The position numbers and the translations under genes were made by a program. Shown here one piece after another: positions 1-8,598 of a stretch of DNA of 46,751 bases. Source of the stretch: Lachnospiraceae bacterium (GTDB taxonomy: Bacteria; Bacillota; Clostridia; Lachnospirales; Lachnospiraceae); assembly GCA_017934175.1 (NCBI GenBank), contig JAGBKB010000072.1:1-46751 (forward strand), written 5' to 3'. The notes beneath the pieces are model-generated. The model did no database searches. It was not told where the DNA came from and saw nothing but the letters and a program-made list of their open reading frames with translations. Position 1 is the first letter of the stretch; every line of letters begins with the position of its first letter.

Positions 1-43
1 TACTCTTTAATTTTTCTTTGATATGTGCTACAATTCCTTCCAT
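1..43 (-). CDS. ISLre2-family transposase, N-terminal fragment (continues off the left edge)
   Basis: Reading the minus strand from the ATG at 43 gives MEGIVAHIKEKLKS before the window ends. This resembles the start of the full transposase at 45116-46513 (MERIVSQILETVKRK). An AAGGAG ribosome binding site lies just upstream and is conserved between the two copies. The rest of the gene is outside the window, so whether it is intact cannot be judged. Confidence 0.65.
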   Translation of the reverse strand, partial: MEGIVAHIKEKLKS

Positions 44-139
44 AGGGTATAACTCCTTTTGATTTCTTCTAAGATTATTAGGATTATACTCTATTTTTAT
101 TGTGTTTTATATAGGTAACTGACAAATATTATACTCTAA
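1..139 (-). mobile_element. 5' end of an ISLre2-type insertion sequence, cut by the window edge
   Basis: This stretch matches the 5' end of the complete element near 45046-46609. Shared parts are the ribosome binding site and start region (41-59), a block around 74-90, and the terminal segment around 116-139. Similarity ends at about 139-141, which I take as the element end. It lies only about 15 bp after the stop codon of the cyclodeaminase gene, so insertion took place immediately downstream of that gene. It has the same orientation as the second copy. Confidence 0.75.
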
Positions 140-155
140 CTTACTTAATTATGCC

Positions 156-743
156 TTAATTATGCCTTACCCCATCAACTTTTCTTTTCACATCATCTAT
201 CACTTTCAAATACTCTTCATCATCTATAAACTTTCTATTTATTTCAACATTTTCCCAAGCACATATAGTCGTAGTCTTAAGCAAGGTCTCTGCTATAATT
301 AAATCACTTGCCGCTGACACATTTGTCTTCCCCACAAGTTTTGACACTATCTCTCTTGATACTATTGCATCATTTATAATATCCATTGGAACTTTAGAAC
401 AGATTTTGCAAGCATTTGCAAGTGCGACTTTTCTTTTCTTCTTTTCTTCGTCAGTAACCTTTGGAAGTCTATACACTTCTTCCATAGCCTTAAAACTTTC
501 TGCATCTTCATCCATAAAGTCAAGAAACTTTTTCTTTTTCTCTTCCAAAACTTTTATTGATTCTTTTATAAGATTTTCATTCTCTCTATACTTTTCTTTT
601 CCAAGGCTTAGATTACAAACTTTAAGTGCAAGTGCTACTGCATTTGCGCCTATAAGAGCGCTAACTGTGCCACCACCCGGCATAGAATCAGTGCTTGCAG
701 TTTTATTCAAAAAATCTTCAATTTTAAGTTCGCTATATCCCAT
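156..743 (-). CDS. Cyclodeaminase/cyclohydrolase family protein (FchA/FTCD_C-like)
   Basis: This 195-residue protein belongs to the cyclodeaminase/cyclohydrolase family, whose members act on formimino- or methenyl-tetrahydrofolate in one-carbon metabolism. The glycine-rich motif PGGGTVSALIGANA near residues 22-35 is the family's signature, and length and all-helical composition fit. The ATG at 743 overlaps the stop of the upstream lipoprotein gene, so the two are translationally coupled in an operon with dxr. The C-terminus runs into a tandem duplication of the 11-mer AAGGCATAATT at 143-164, right beside the IS end, so the last residues may have been altered by that event. Whether it is a cyclohydrolase or a cyclodeaminase cannot be told here; no other folate genes are adjacent. 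Confidence 0.8.
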   Translation of the reverse strand: MGYSELKIEDFLNKTASTDSMPGGGTVSALIGANAVALALKVCNLSLGKEKYRENENLIKESIKVLEEKKKKFLDFMDEDAESFKAMEEVYRLPKVTDEEKKKRKVALANACKICSKVPMDIINDAIVSREIVSKLVGKTNVSAASDLIIAETLLKTTTICAWENVEINRKFIDDEEYLKVIDDVKRKVDGVRHN

Positions 744-1456
744 TACTTATCAAACTCTGAACTCAACATAGCCATCCAACTTCTTATTTCTTCTATAGTA
801 GTATTTTCGCTTAGTTCTCTTCCTGTCATAACAGTGCAAGAACTGTCAACAAAATTATTTATATACTCATCAATTTTACCAAACTCTCCATCAGTGCAAA
901 ATGGAATAATAATTTTATCTTTCAAATCTTTTAAAAATGTATATACAGGTTTTGGAGCATTGTTGTTCCAAGATGGGAAGCCAACAATTACTATATTTGC
1001 TTTTCCAACATTTATCTTATTTATTTTTGGAAGTTCTTTTGGTATTTCTCTACTCGCTTCTGATTTCGTTGGCGGTTCTATCATATAAGCAAGTGCATAA
1101 GTTTCATCTTCTTCCTCTTCTTCTCCAAATAAACTAATTTCATCCTCTATACTTACTCTTGAATTAGGATTGTCAAAATCCACATCAGTATCTTTATAAG
1201 GAAGTTCAGGCTCTATCTCATATAGGTCTGCATCCAACTCAGTTGCAAATTCCTCTGCCACCATTTCTGCTTGGTCATCTACAGAAAAATATACAACTGC
1301 TATCTTTTTTCCTTGTATATTATTTCCTAAGTTGATGTCATCCATTCTTATAGATTCTTCTTCACTTATTTTTTTATTGCTGCCACACGAACAAATTGTA
1401 GCAAGCAATGCAACCATAAGTATAGCACTAATTATTTTTTTAAACTCTTTCATCAT
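743..1456 (-). CDS. Flavodoxin-like lipoprotein
   Basis: The 237-residue product begins with a lipoprotein signal peptide (hydrophobic residues 9-23, lipobox ending near Cys24: ATICSCG), so it should be anchored outside the membrane. The remainder resembles the Flavodoxin_4 family: a first beta strand (KIAVVYFS, about 51-58), the family-typical region around ELPYKDTDVDFDNPNSR, and a later strand with GFPSWNNNAPKPVYTFL. The phosphate-binding loop, usually S-x-T-G-N-T after the first strand, reads SVDDQAE here, so FMN binding is doubtful. It lies between dxr (8 bp gap) and the cyclodeaminase (1-bp overlap). A redox role is inferred from fold only. Confidence 0.75.
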   Translation of the reverse strand: MMKEFKKIISAILMVALLATICSCGSNKKISEEESIRMDDINLGNNIQGKKIAVVYFSVDDQAEMVAEEFATELDADLYEIEPELPYKDTDVDFDNPNSRVSIEDEISLFGEEEEEDETYALAYMIEPPTKSEASREIPKELPKINKINVGKANIVIVGFPSWNNNAPKPVYTFLKDLKDKIIIPFCTDGEFGKIDEYINNFVDSSCTVMTGRELSENTTIEEIRSWMAMLSSEFDK

Positions 1457-1464
1457 TTTTCTCC

Positions 1465-2616
1465 TTATATCTTTTCTGCAAACTCCATAGTCATCTCTAT
1501 ATCATTTACATTAAATTTCTTTTTATTTAACTTATCTTTTTGAAACTTCTTCATTCCCATCTCTATAAAGTCAGCAATATCAAGATACTTTATTTCTTTA
1601 TTTAAAAATCTTCTCACTGCCACTTCATTTAAAGCATTATACACTGATGGCATAAGCCCACCTATCTTTATCGCATCATACGCGAGCCTTAATCCTTTAA
1701 ATGTTGTAAGGTCAGGTTTCCCAATACTTATCTTATCAATCTTGCTCCAGTCAACTTTTTTCTCATTGATAAACTTTCTATTAGTAAGATACAGTGCATA
1801 CTCTATCGGTATTCTCATAGATGGCACACCAATCTGTGCCTTAATCGCACCATCTTTAAACTCAACCATACTATGTATAAGCGACTCTCTCTGCACCACC
1901 ACTTCTATCTTGTCATAAGGCATATTAAAAAGATGATGTGCCTCCATAACTTCCAGTCCCTTATTTACAAGTGTTGAACTATCTATAGTGATTTTTTTTC
2001 CCATAGCCCAGTTAGGATGATTGAGTGCTTCTTCAACTTTTATATTTTTAAGTTCAGATATTGTTTTTCCGTAGAATGGTCCACCAGATGCAGTAACTAT
2101 AATCTTGCTAACTGCCTTTTCATTTTCGCCATTTAGGCACTGCCATATAGCAGAGTGTTCACTATCAACAGGTCTTATCTCTACTTTATTTTTATGAGCT
2201 AAGGGCATAATGATATCGCCAGCACACACGAGCGATTCTTTATTTGCAAGTAGCACAATTTTTTTTGCCTTCACTGCCTCTATCGTTGGTCTAATACCTA
2301 TCATACCAACTACAGACACCATAACCATAGTAGCACTTTTATATGTAGAAAGTGTGATAAGTCCATCCATTTTAGATAAAACCTTCACACTTACTTTGTT
2401 TTTTCTGCAAATGTCTCTAAACTCATTTGCCTTATCTTCATCGTAAATTGCTACAAGTTTAACTTTAAGTTTCTTAACTTGCTCATACAATTTTTTTATA
2501 TTGCTCTTACAGGCAAGCGCCACTATCTCTTTGTCACCAACAGTCTCTATCACATCTACAGTCTGCGTGCCTATGCTCCCTGTAGAGCCAATAATTACAA
2601 CTTTGTCCTTCTTCAT
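1465..2616 (-). CDS. dxr: 1-deoxy-D-xylulose 5-phosphate reductoisomerase
   Basis: Dxr (IspC) converts 1-deoxy-D-xylulose 5-phosphate to 2-C-methyl-D-erythritol 4-phosphate with NADPH, the first committed step of the MEP isoprenoid pathway in the cytoplasm. The 383-residue length is normal. Visible landmarks are the NADPH-binding GSTGSIGTQT at about 10-19, the LANKESLVCAG segment near 123-133, the substrate/metal site DSEHSAIWQ near 150-158, and the ASGGPFYG loop. It is the first gene of a short operon with the flavodoxin-like lipoprotein and the cyclodeaminase. The usual neighbours uppS, cdsA and rseP are absent here. Confidence 0.95.
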   Translation of the reverse strand: MKKDKVVIIGSTGSIGTQTVDVIETVGDKEIVALACKSNIKKLYEQVKKLKVKLVAIYDEDKANEFRDICRKNKVSVKVLSKMDGLITLSTYKSATMVMVSVVGMIGIRPTIEAVKAKKIVLLANKESLVCAGDIIMPLAHKNKVEIRPVDSEHSAIWQCLNGENEKAVSKIIVTASGGPFYGKTISELKNIKVEEALNHPNWAMGKKITIDSSTLVNKGLEVMEAHHLFNMPYDKIEVVVQRESLIHSMVEFKDGAIKAQIGVPSMRIPIEYALYLTNRKFINEKKVDWSKIDKISIGKPDLTTFKGLRLAYDAIKIGGLMPSVYNALNEVAVRRFLNKEIKYLDIADFIEMGMKKFQKDKLNKKKFNVNDIEMTMEFAEKI

Positions 2617-2630
2617 ACCATCTCTCTTCT

Positions 2631-2669
2631 TTACACATTTTGCAACATTTTTTCAAATAGTTCGATTAT
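2631..2669 (-). repeat. Short sequence resembling the 3' end of maf, upstream of dxr
   Basis: The segment matches 7983-8021, which covers the 3' end of maf and its stop codon. Read on the minus strand it encodes IELFEKMLQNV-stop, against IELFKKNLQNV-stop at the end of maf. It may be a decayed gene tail or a dispersed repeat; an ATG at 2684 would make a 17-codon ORF, which I do not call as a gene. The same motif also forms the 33-bp tandem repeat at 7919-8008. Confidence 0.45.
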
Positions 2670-2714
2670 GGATAAGTTCTTCATTTATAGAGCGAACTAC
2701 TATATTTTGTATCA

Positions 2715-4967
2715 TTAATCATTAAAGAAATTAAAATAATTTAAATTAGCCTTTACATTGTTATTTGCATCACACACATATATTTTAAAGCCATTTAAAT
2801 AATAATAATAACTATTCCCAAATTGAATACCTCTATAATCACCTCCTATTAAATTAAAATCTCTATCAAACAAAGAATATAAATTATTTTCTTTATTTAT
2901 AAATGTATAAACAATTTTGCTACTACTATCATCATTTGCAAATATATAACTTGAATCATAAGCATAAAGTTTATCCAATTTTTTTAATAGGTTGGTTGTC
3001 CCATCAATTAGTTTGTATATATATGTTTCCTTATTTGTATATGCAAATAAAATTATTTCATTAGTGTTATTAATAAAATCATAATTTATTATGTTATCAA
3101 TATCTACAACCTTTTTCTTTTTGGAATCAAATATATCTATATGATCTACGATTACACTATTATCAACCTCTTTTTTATATGTTGCCACTACATAACCATT
3201 GCCATCATAAAAATGTCTTGCAAAATACTCAACACCATTTTTAATTCTTATGTCACATTCATACAAAACATCATTATCAAAATTTATTATAGTTCTATAC
3301 TCATTATACAACTTACCATCATTAAAATCTTTAATAGGTTTCTGCTTCTTATATCTTTCAAACTGCATCACATCAGACACTTGCAGTATGTTTTTTACAT
3401 TTGCATATAATAATTTATAATCTTTATCATACAAATCATACACATTAAGACTTTCATTGTCTACAGTATATTCTTTTTGAAGTGCAATTATATACTTATC
3501 ATTGTTTTCAAAAACTTTCATATCAATGTATGTATTATATAAAACCTTAACATTAGATTGGCTTTCAATATCTACTACTATCTGATATGGATATTTAGAA
3601 TCACTTCTTATATAACGCTTTGGTTTGACAATATTTATATTCTCTTTATTTAGCACTTCACATCCAAGACCACTTTTAATATTAATATATGGGAAATAAC
3701 TATCAGAAACTTTATCTATAAATTTACACATTACATAATTATCATATAAATATATATCATCAATATAAAACTTATTTCTATATTTAACATCCACCTCTTC
3801 ATTATAACTATTATCAACAATGCTTGACAAAGTAGCAACTACTCTATAGGTATCTAAACTATACACATATGCTTTTTCTTTTTTCACATCTAAAATTGCA
3901 TAACAATTATTTTCTCCAACTACAAATGTTTCATCATCGCTATATCGTCTTCCATATATATTATAATTCTTATACAAAGAACTATTTGTGTTCACATTTC
4001 CATATTTATCATATTCATCACAAATATTTTTTGTATAAATATCCTTTTCTAATGTAAAATACGTTATTTGATTGTCATTTACTCTATAAAAAATAATATC
4101 CTTATAACTATATTTATTACGGATTGGACTATTGCTATTACCTTGAAAATTAGCCATGCCAATCAATTCACAATTATAGCCTTTAGATAATACTTTATCA
4201 TTATCATCCAATATATACCATAAATGATGCTTAGTTCCAAATTTCACATCGTTATCAGTATATTTATACTGTTCATACTCTTTACCATTTAAATCTTCGT
4301 ATTCATCACTTGTCAATTCTTTTACAATATTCAAATCCTTATCAAGCAAAAAATATTTATATTCTTTATCATCACCATTTAAAACAAGTTTTTTACCAAT
4401 TAAACTATTATTCTCACAAACTATCACATTAAATCCATTCTCATTTTCCACATATTTCTTTTCCTTCAAATCAAATATTCTAGCTTCTATATATGACAGT
4501 GGTTCATAGTTATTATCAATTGCATAATTATTATAAATATAGTCAATGAAAATATTATCATCATCCATGTCAACTATATACCCATTCTTATCATAGTATA
4601 TATTACATCTTGATATTGTCTCATATGTTTCAGTTTCACCATCATCATATTCTACATTATTTATTATTTTATCTTCGCCAGTCCTTACAATCCTTATAAG
4701 TATTTGTTCTTTACTATAATCATCACTAATTATACTTATCTCTTCATTTTCAAACAATGAATTATATAAAACTTCGCTTTTGCCATTAATAACACATGGG
4801 TTGCTATTCACAATACTGTTAACAATATACAAATCTCCAGTATTCTCATTTACATCTAATGTACTTTTTGAACTAATTACATCTGAATAAATATTGTATT
4901 TTATCACGACTATTGCCATTAATACTACAACAATTAACATAATAGCCTTATTTTTCATGATAGTCAC
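2715..4967 (-). CDS. Unrecognised large membrane-anchored extracytoplasmic protein
   Basis: The 750-residue product is not recognised. It has an N-terminal hydrophobic segment (about residues 6-24) that would act as an uncleaved anchor or signal. The rest is rich in Asp, Asn, Tyr and Lys and made of short beta-like stretches. Phrases such as LLDKDLNIVKE, YDKDYKLLYANV and FDRDFNLIGGDY recur with a rough pattern like WG/KWG-type or propeller repeats, but no canonical repeat is conserved. It overlaps the upstream gene by 20 bp, so the two are cotranscribed and probably function together at the cell surface. The function is unknown; the propeller idea is inference. Confidence 0.7.
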   Translation of the reverse strand: MTIMKNKAIMLIVVVLMAIVVIKYNIYSDVISSKSTLDVNENTGDLYIVNSIVNSNPCVINGKSEVLYNSLFENEEISIISDDYSKEQILIRIVRTGEDKIINNVEYDDGETETYETISRCNIYYDKNGYIVDMDDDNIFIDYIYNNYAIDNNYEPLSYIEARIFDLKEKKYVENENGFNVIVCENNSLIGKKLVLNGDDKEYKYFLLDKDLNIVKELTSDEYEDLNGKEYEQYKYTDNDVKFGTKHHLWYILDDNDKVLSKGYNCELIGMANFQGNSNSPIRNKYSYKDIIFYRVNDNQITYFTLEKDIYTKNICDEYDKYGNVNTNSSLYKNYNIYGRRYSDDETFVVGENNCYAILDVKKEKAYVYSLDTYRVVATLSSIVDNSYNEEVDVKYRNKFYIDDIYLYDNYVMCKFIDKVSDSYFPYINIKSGLGCEVLNKENINIVKPKRYIRSDSKYPYQIVVDIESQSNVKVLYNTYIDMKVFENNDKYIIALQKEYTVDNESLNVYDLYDKDYKLLYANVKNILQVSDVMQFERYKKQKPIKDFNDGKLYNEYRTIINFDNDVLYECDIRIKNGVEYFARHFYDGNGYVVATYKKEVDNSVIVDHIDIFDSKKKKVVDIDNIINYDFINNTNEIILFAYTNKETYIYKLIDGTTNLLKKLDKLYAYDSSYIFANDDSSSKIVYTFINKENNLYSLFDRDFNLIGGDYRGIQFGNSYYYYLNGFKIYVCDANNNVKANLNYFNFFND

Positions 4968-5871
4968 CCTGAACTAATATTGCCAATCTTACCCCATGCT
5001 GGTCATCAATCGTTGAATCAACCATTTTACCATTGCGATAAAACTTTTTTGTTATATTTTCTACATCATCCTTAACCCAATATGAAGTGTGTGATTCTCC
5101 ACTTGTCCCATTCCTTTCCTTTTCACAGTTTTCAGACATTGCATTGTTAATACTTTCATCGGGTCTTATTGTTTTTTTATTAAGTTCAACATCCAAATAC
5201 TTTCTAACTCCTTTTTTTACTCTTTTATATTTTTGAAAATCACTTTCGCTAAATATATATATATCTTTAATAATGTCATTTTCAAGTTTAAAACTTCTTT
5301 TTATAATTTCATTATCTTTTAATAAACATTTGCCATCCTGATATACCTCCTCACATTTCAAAGCCAAATCAAAAACTCCATCTTGCAAAAGCAAATAATC
5401 ATTGCCTATTTTGTCAATCAATTGAAAAGTTATAGGGGTGCTATTATTAAGCCTTCCAAAATATAGTTTATTACTCTTATGATAGTCATTCTTTAGCATA
5501 AGCTCATATTCTATAGTTTTTATTAAAACATTTGCATCAATTGGTATATATTTTGAAATTATTTCTGACCGATAGTTATCATTCATTTTATTCAAATTCT
5601 TTATAGCCTGCATCGGAGCACCCCTAAATAAAGGGTCAATTGCTATGTTAAAATCTCTCATAGCACAAACTAACAAATAATAATTTTGATCTAATCCATT
5701 ATAATCTACTGATGATAAATAGTCTAAAAAGTATGTTGTATCAAGTGTTGAGCAATTATAATATATATCACTAAATAGTTTACCATCATCATCCATTGTT
5801 TTATATAAACTTCTAAATATACCAGATATAAGAAAACCTATTAGTATTATAGCGCTAATCAATTTATGCAT
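4948..5871 (-). CDS. Unrecognised protein with N-terminal membrane anchor
   Basis: This 307-residue product has one hydrophobic segment (about residues 4-20) followed by a long hydrophilic domain. I recognise no family. A central part (QLIDKIGNDYLLLQDGVF, about 155-172) looks like a small beta domain. The C-terminal part is charged and precedes an HGVRLAILVQ segment. Its end overlaps the start of the 750-residue gene by 20 bp, so the two form a coupled pair. Both are strongly AT-rich with Lys/Asn/Ile-heavy coding. The Shine-Dalgarno AAGAGGTG is visible just upstream of the ATG at 5871. Confidence 0.7.
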   Translation of the reverse strand: MHKLISAIILIGFLISGIFRSLYKTMDDDGKLFSDIYYNCSTLDTTYFLDYLSSVDYNGLDQNYYLLVCAMRDFNIAIDPLFRGAPMQAIKNLNKMNDNYRSEIISKYIPIDANVLIKTIEYELMLKNDYHKSNKLYFGRLNNSTPITFQLIDKIGNDYLLLQDGVFDLALKCEEVYQDGKCLLKDNEIIKRSFKLENDIIKDIYIFSESDFQKYKRVKKGVRKYLDVELNKKTIRPDESINNAMSENCEKERNGTSGESHTSYWVKDDVENITKKFYRNGKMVDSTIDDQHGVRLAILVQGDYHEK

Positions 5872-5944
5872 TCTTCACCTCTTAATTTAGCATTCAATTT
5901 TATTCTTTTATACTCATACTTTTAATTTATATAGTTTACTATTA

Positions 5945-6499
5945 TTAGTTTGTTTTCACTATACTATGAATAACAATTCCAATAAATACTCCTGTGCAAT
6001 TAAGTATTATATCATCAACATCCGACACCCTTGGCATAAACATTTGCATTGTTTCTATAAATATAGTATAACATAACCCTATTAGCATTACTTTATTATA
6101 TGATATGTTCCATAAATATGGCAAACATATGCCTATTGGTACAAAAAGTAAAGTATTTCCCATTATATTTATTAAAAAAAATACAATATTGCCTTTAATA
6201 ATTGTTTCATCATATATATCTTTCAAAAACTTAAATGGAACTACATTTAATATATGTGTTCCTTTTTCAATTATATGAATACCATCTATATCTATTATAA
6301 ACTTTGGTAATATTGCCTGTGATGTAAGTGCTATCATATAAAGCATAAATATTAACATTATAACTTCTCTTTTTTTATTATTTGAATTACTTTTAAAAAC
6401 TTTGAATCTTAACAAATAATAAAATGGCAAAAATAACCCCATTATTATAATTATATTTTTAAAATACTCTCTTATTTCCCACATTGTTTCAATTAACAA
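5945..6499 (-). CDS. VanZ-like membrane protein
   Basis: The 184-residue product has about five hydrophobic segments. It carries the features of VanZ-like proteins: the NVVPFKFLKD stretch after the second segment (about 91-100), NIMGNTLLFVPIGICLPYLW (about 117-136), and the terminal FIETMQMFMPRVSDVDDIILN, where the acidic DVDDIILN motif is the most conserved part of the family. VanZ of Tn1546 gives low-level teicoplanin resistance by an unclear mechanism, but most chromosomal family members have no established role. It stands alone between unrelated genes with no glycopeptide-resistance partners, so resistance should not be inferred. Confidence 0.85.
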   Translation of the reverse strand: MLIETMWEIREYFKNIIIIMGLFLPFYYLLRFKVFKSNSNNKKREVIMLIFMLYMIALTSQAILPKFIIDIDGIHIIEKGTHILNVVPFKFLKDIYDETIIKGNIVFFLINIMGNTLLFVPIGICLPYLWNISYNKVMLIGLCYTIFIETMQMFMPRVSDVDDIILNCTGVFIGIVIHSIVKTN

Positions 6500-6561
6500 A
6501 CATATTTAATTAAACTCTATCTAACATCATTTTAAATATTTATGTATTAAAATTTATTTTA

Positions 6562-7893
6562 TTATAGCAACCACGCCATATATAATGGCAAATGCACAAC
6601 ACCATCTTTTACCAATACATCTTTTTGATAGAGAATAAACTTTTCGCCAATTCTATCTTGAAACTTATCTATAAATTTTGATAGAGATGTGTGTTTGCCA
6701 TATTTTGATGATTTTACTTCAACTGGTGATATTTTGTTCTCTCTTCTTATTAAGAAATCTATCTCAATTCTTTCTTCATCATATCGAGTATAAAAAAATA
6801 ATCGATGACCGCTATACTGCAAAGCCTCTGCGACTATATTTTCCATAATTATGCCTTCATTGAAATTTAATCTATCAAATAAAATTTTTTTATAAAACTC
6901 ATTATCATTAAATGCACTATCGTAAAATGTATGTGTCACTAATAACCCTGTATCAGCCATATATATTTTATGTAGTCTATTATCAAGCGAAAGATTTAAT
7001 CCCACATTTGGGTCAGTAGCATTTAAGCATCTATTTACAATCATTGCATCGCTTAACCACATAAATGCATCTTCATAATCTCTATTTCTTGCATTGTCTT
7101 TTAAAGATGACACTTTATATGTTTTTTCTTTTCTTGATAGTTGACCTGGAATACTATCAAATACTGCCAAAACTTTTTGTTCATAGCCTGCTGCAAATTT
7201 TGATATGTCATTTCTATATAGTTTTAATATGTCTCTCTTTACTTTATCTACTAATTCAAAATTCTTGCTATCTACATACTCTGCAACAGATTGTGGCATA
7301 CCTCCAACAAGCAAATACTCTCTAAATGTTTTTATTATTCTTCTATGTAATTTTTCTCCTACTGCTTTTCTTTTTTCAAAACATTCTTTAATATATGGAT
7401 ATGTTACCTCATCACCTATTGCCCATAAAAATTCTTCAAAATCTAATGGATATAAATATTTGTCCTCTTCTTCTGATGGTATTATAATATCGGCAACATT
7501 TTTTCTCAGAGTAATCAATGACCCAGTCTCAATATAATCATATTTATTATTCGCCACTAAATATTTTATGAGTTGCCTTGCTTTTGGCATCATTTGAACT
7601 TCATCAAAAATAATAAGAGTTTCTCTTTCATAAAATGTTGTGTGAGTAAGTATCTGTAGTTCGGATAAAAACTTGTCAATATCTGATGTGTCGCCTTCAA
7701 ATAAAGATTTTATCTCATCGCTGGTATTTCCAAAATCAATAATCACATAACTTTTATACTCATTTTTTGCAAATTGCTCGCATAAATAACTCTTGCCTAC
7801 CCTTCTCGCGCCTTTTAGCAATATAGCAGTTTTGCCCTTTCTATTGGCTTTCCAATCTAACAGTTCATTATATAGTTTTCTTTTAAGTGCCAT
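6562..7893 (-). CDS. AAA_14/DUF4143 family ATP-binding protein
   Basis: The 443-residue protein has an N-terminal AAA ATPase domain with Walker A (KGARRVGKSY, about 27-36) and Walker B (TLIIFDEVQ, about 92-100). A C-terminal DUF4143 region follows, ending in a nuclease-like EIDFLI-x(7)-PVEVKSS arrangement (about 375-395), the D...ExK pattern of restriction-endonuclease-fold domains. Such proteins are abundant and often multi-copy in anaerobes; their function is not established. GGAGG lies 6 bp before the ATG at 7893. A second member is at 30040-31371. Both have a tandem repeat of 32-33 bp directly upstream, which I regard as part of the locus. Confidence 0.85.
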   Translation of the reverse strand: MALKRKLYNELLDWKANRKGKTAILLKGARRVGKSYLCEQFAKNEYKSYVIIDFGNTSDEIKSLFEGDTSDIDKFLSELQILTHTTFYERETLIIFDEVQMMPKARQLIKYLVANNKYDYIETGSLITLRKNVADIIIPSEEEDKYLYPLDFEEFLWAIGDEVTYPYIKECFEKRKAVGEKLHRRIIKTFREYLLVGGMPQSVAEYVDSKNFELVDKVKRDILKLYRNDISKFAAGYEQKVLAVFDSIPGQLSRKEKTYKVSSLKDNARNRDYEDAFMWLSDAMIVNRCLNATDPNVGLNLSLDNRLHKIYMADTGLLVTHTFYDSAFNDNEFYKKILFDRLNFNEGIIMENIVAEALQYSGHRLFFYTRYDEERIEIDFLIRRENKISPVEVKSSKYGKHTSLSKFIDKFQDRIGEKFILYQKDVLVKDGVVHLPLYMAWLL

Positions 7894-7918
7894 TTTATAC
7901 CTCCAATGGGTATTTTAG

Positions 7919-8008
7919 CACGTTTTGCAACTTTTTTCAATGCAAATTTTACACGTTTTGCAAGTTTTTTTAGTGCAAATTTTACACGTTTTGCAAGTTT
8001 TTCTTAAA
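7919..8008. repeat. 33-bp tandem repeat upstream of the DUF4143 gene
   Basis: Units start at 7919, 7952 and 7985, each beginning CACGTTTTGCAA, with a 33-bp period. The third unit is partial and coincides with the last codons of maf. Two and a half near-identical copies lie between the end of maf and the ATPase start. The period is a multiple of three, so read on the minus strand they could encode an 11-residue basic repeat (AKRVKFALKKL), but no start is positioned for it. Iteron-like binding sites or slippage are alternatives. Confidence 0.85.
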
Positions 8009-8587
8009 TAGTTCGATTGGGAACCCTACCACATTGTCTAAACTGCCTTCTATCTTTTCGGCAAATCTGTATTTTTCATCCTGCACCGCATAAGCACCTG
8101 CCTTGTCATATGGTTTTCTCTCATCAACAAACTTTTCTATCTCATCATCTGACAATTTCCTAAATGTCACGAAAGTTGTTTCATTTTCCACAGAGCATTT
8201 GCCATCCTTACATATGCAAACTGCAGATATAACTCTATGTCTTCTACCAGATAAAGATTTTAAAATCTTTATTGCATCATTTTTATCCTTCGGTTTACCA
8301 ATTATAGTGTCACCATTCACAACCACTGTATCGCAACTCACAATTATATCATAAGGGGTGAAAGTTCGTGAGCCCTTAAGTTCAGCATATGCATTCTCCG
8401 CCTTCTCTCTTGCGCACTCATTAACCAATTCCTCGCTATATTTTTCACCAATTATATTTTTCTCTTCAGAATGCGGCACATAAATCTCAAAGTCAAATCC
8501 TTCTCTTTTTAATATTTCTTTTCTTCTTTCCGATTTAGATGCAAGTATGATATGCAATTTATCTTTACCCATTTTCATATAATACAA
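7982..8587 (-). CDS. maf: Maf-family nucleotide pyrophosphatase
   Basis: Maf-like proteins hydrolyse non-canonical or canonical nucleoside triphosphates to monophosphates and act as house-cleaning enzymes; some influence septation. The 201-residue product shows the N-terminal LASKSERRKEIL motif (about 15-26), the SCDTVVVNGDTIIGKPKD catalytic region (about 84-101), and YDKAGAYAVQD near 159-169. Start choice is uncertain: ATG codons at 8587, 8578 and 8572 all fit, and no strong ribosome binding site separates them. The final codons are repeated in the downstream 33-bp tandem repeat. Confidence 0.9.
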   Translation of the reverse strand: MYYMKMGKDKLHIILASKSERRKEILKREGFDFEIYVPHSEEKNIIGEKYSEELVNECAREKAENAYAELKGSRTFTPYDIIVSCDTVVVNGDTIIGKPKDKNDAIKILKSLSGRRHRVISAVCICKDGKCSVENETTFVTFRKLSDDEIEKFVDERKPYDKAGAYAVQDEKYRFAEKIEGSLDNVVGFPIELFKKNLQNV

Positions 8588-8598
8588 TTATTGATGTT

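Noticed and set aside
406-771. Plus-strand ORF of 121 codons inside the cyclodeaminase gene
   Set aside because: It is a shadow of the minus-strand coding sequence: low-complexity Ser/Phe/Leu composition and no ribosome binding site.
5945-6499. Glycopeptide resistance from the VanZ-like gene
   Set aside because: There are no vanHAX, vanY or vanRS genes nearby, and lone VanZ-like proteins are common in Firmicutes without such a role.
7919-8008. CRISPR-like array at the 33-bp repeats
   Set aside because: Units are contiguous with no variable spacers and no cas genes are present; the same applies to the 32-bp repeats at 31425-31533.
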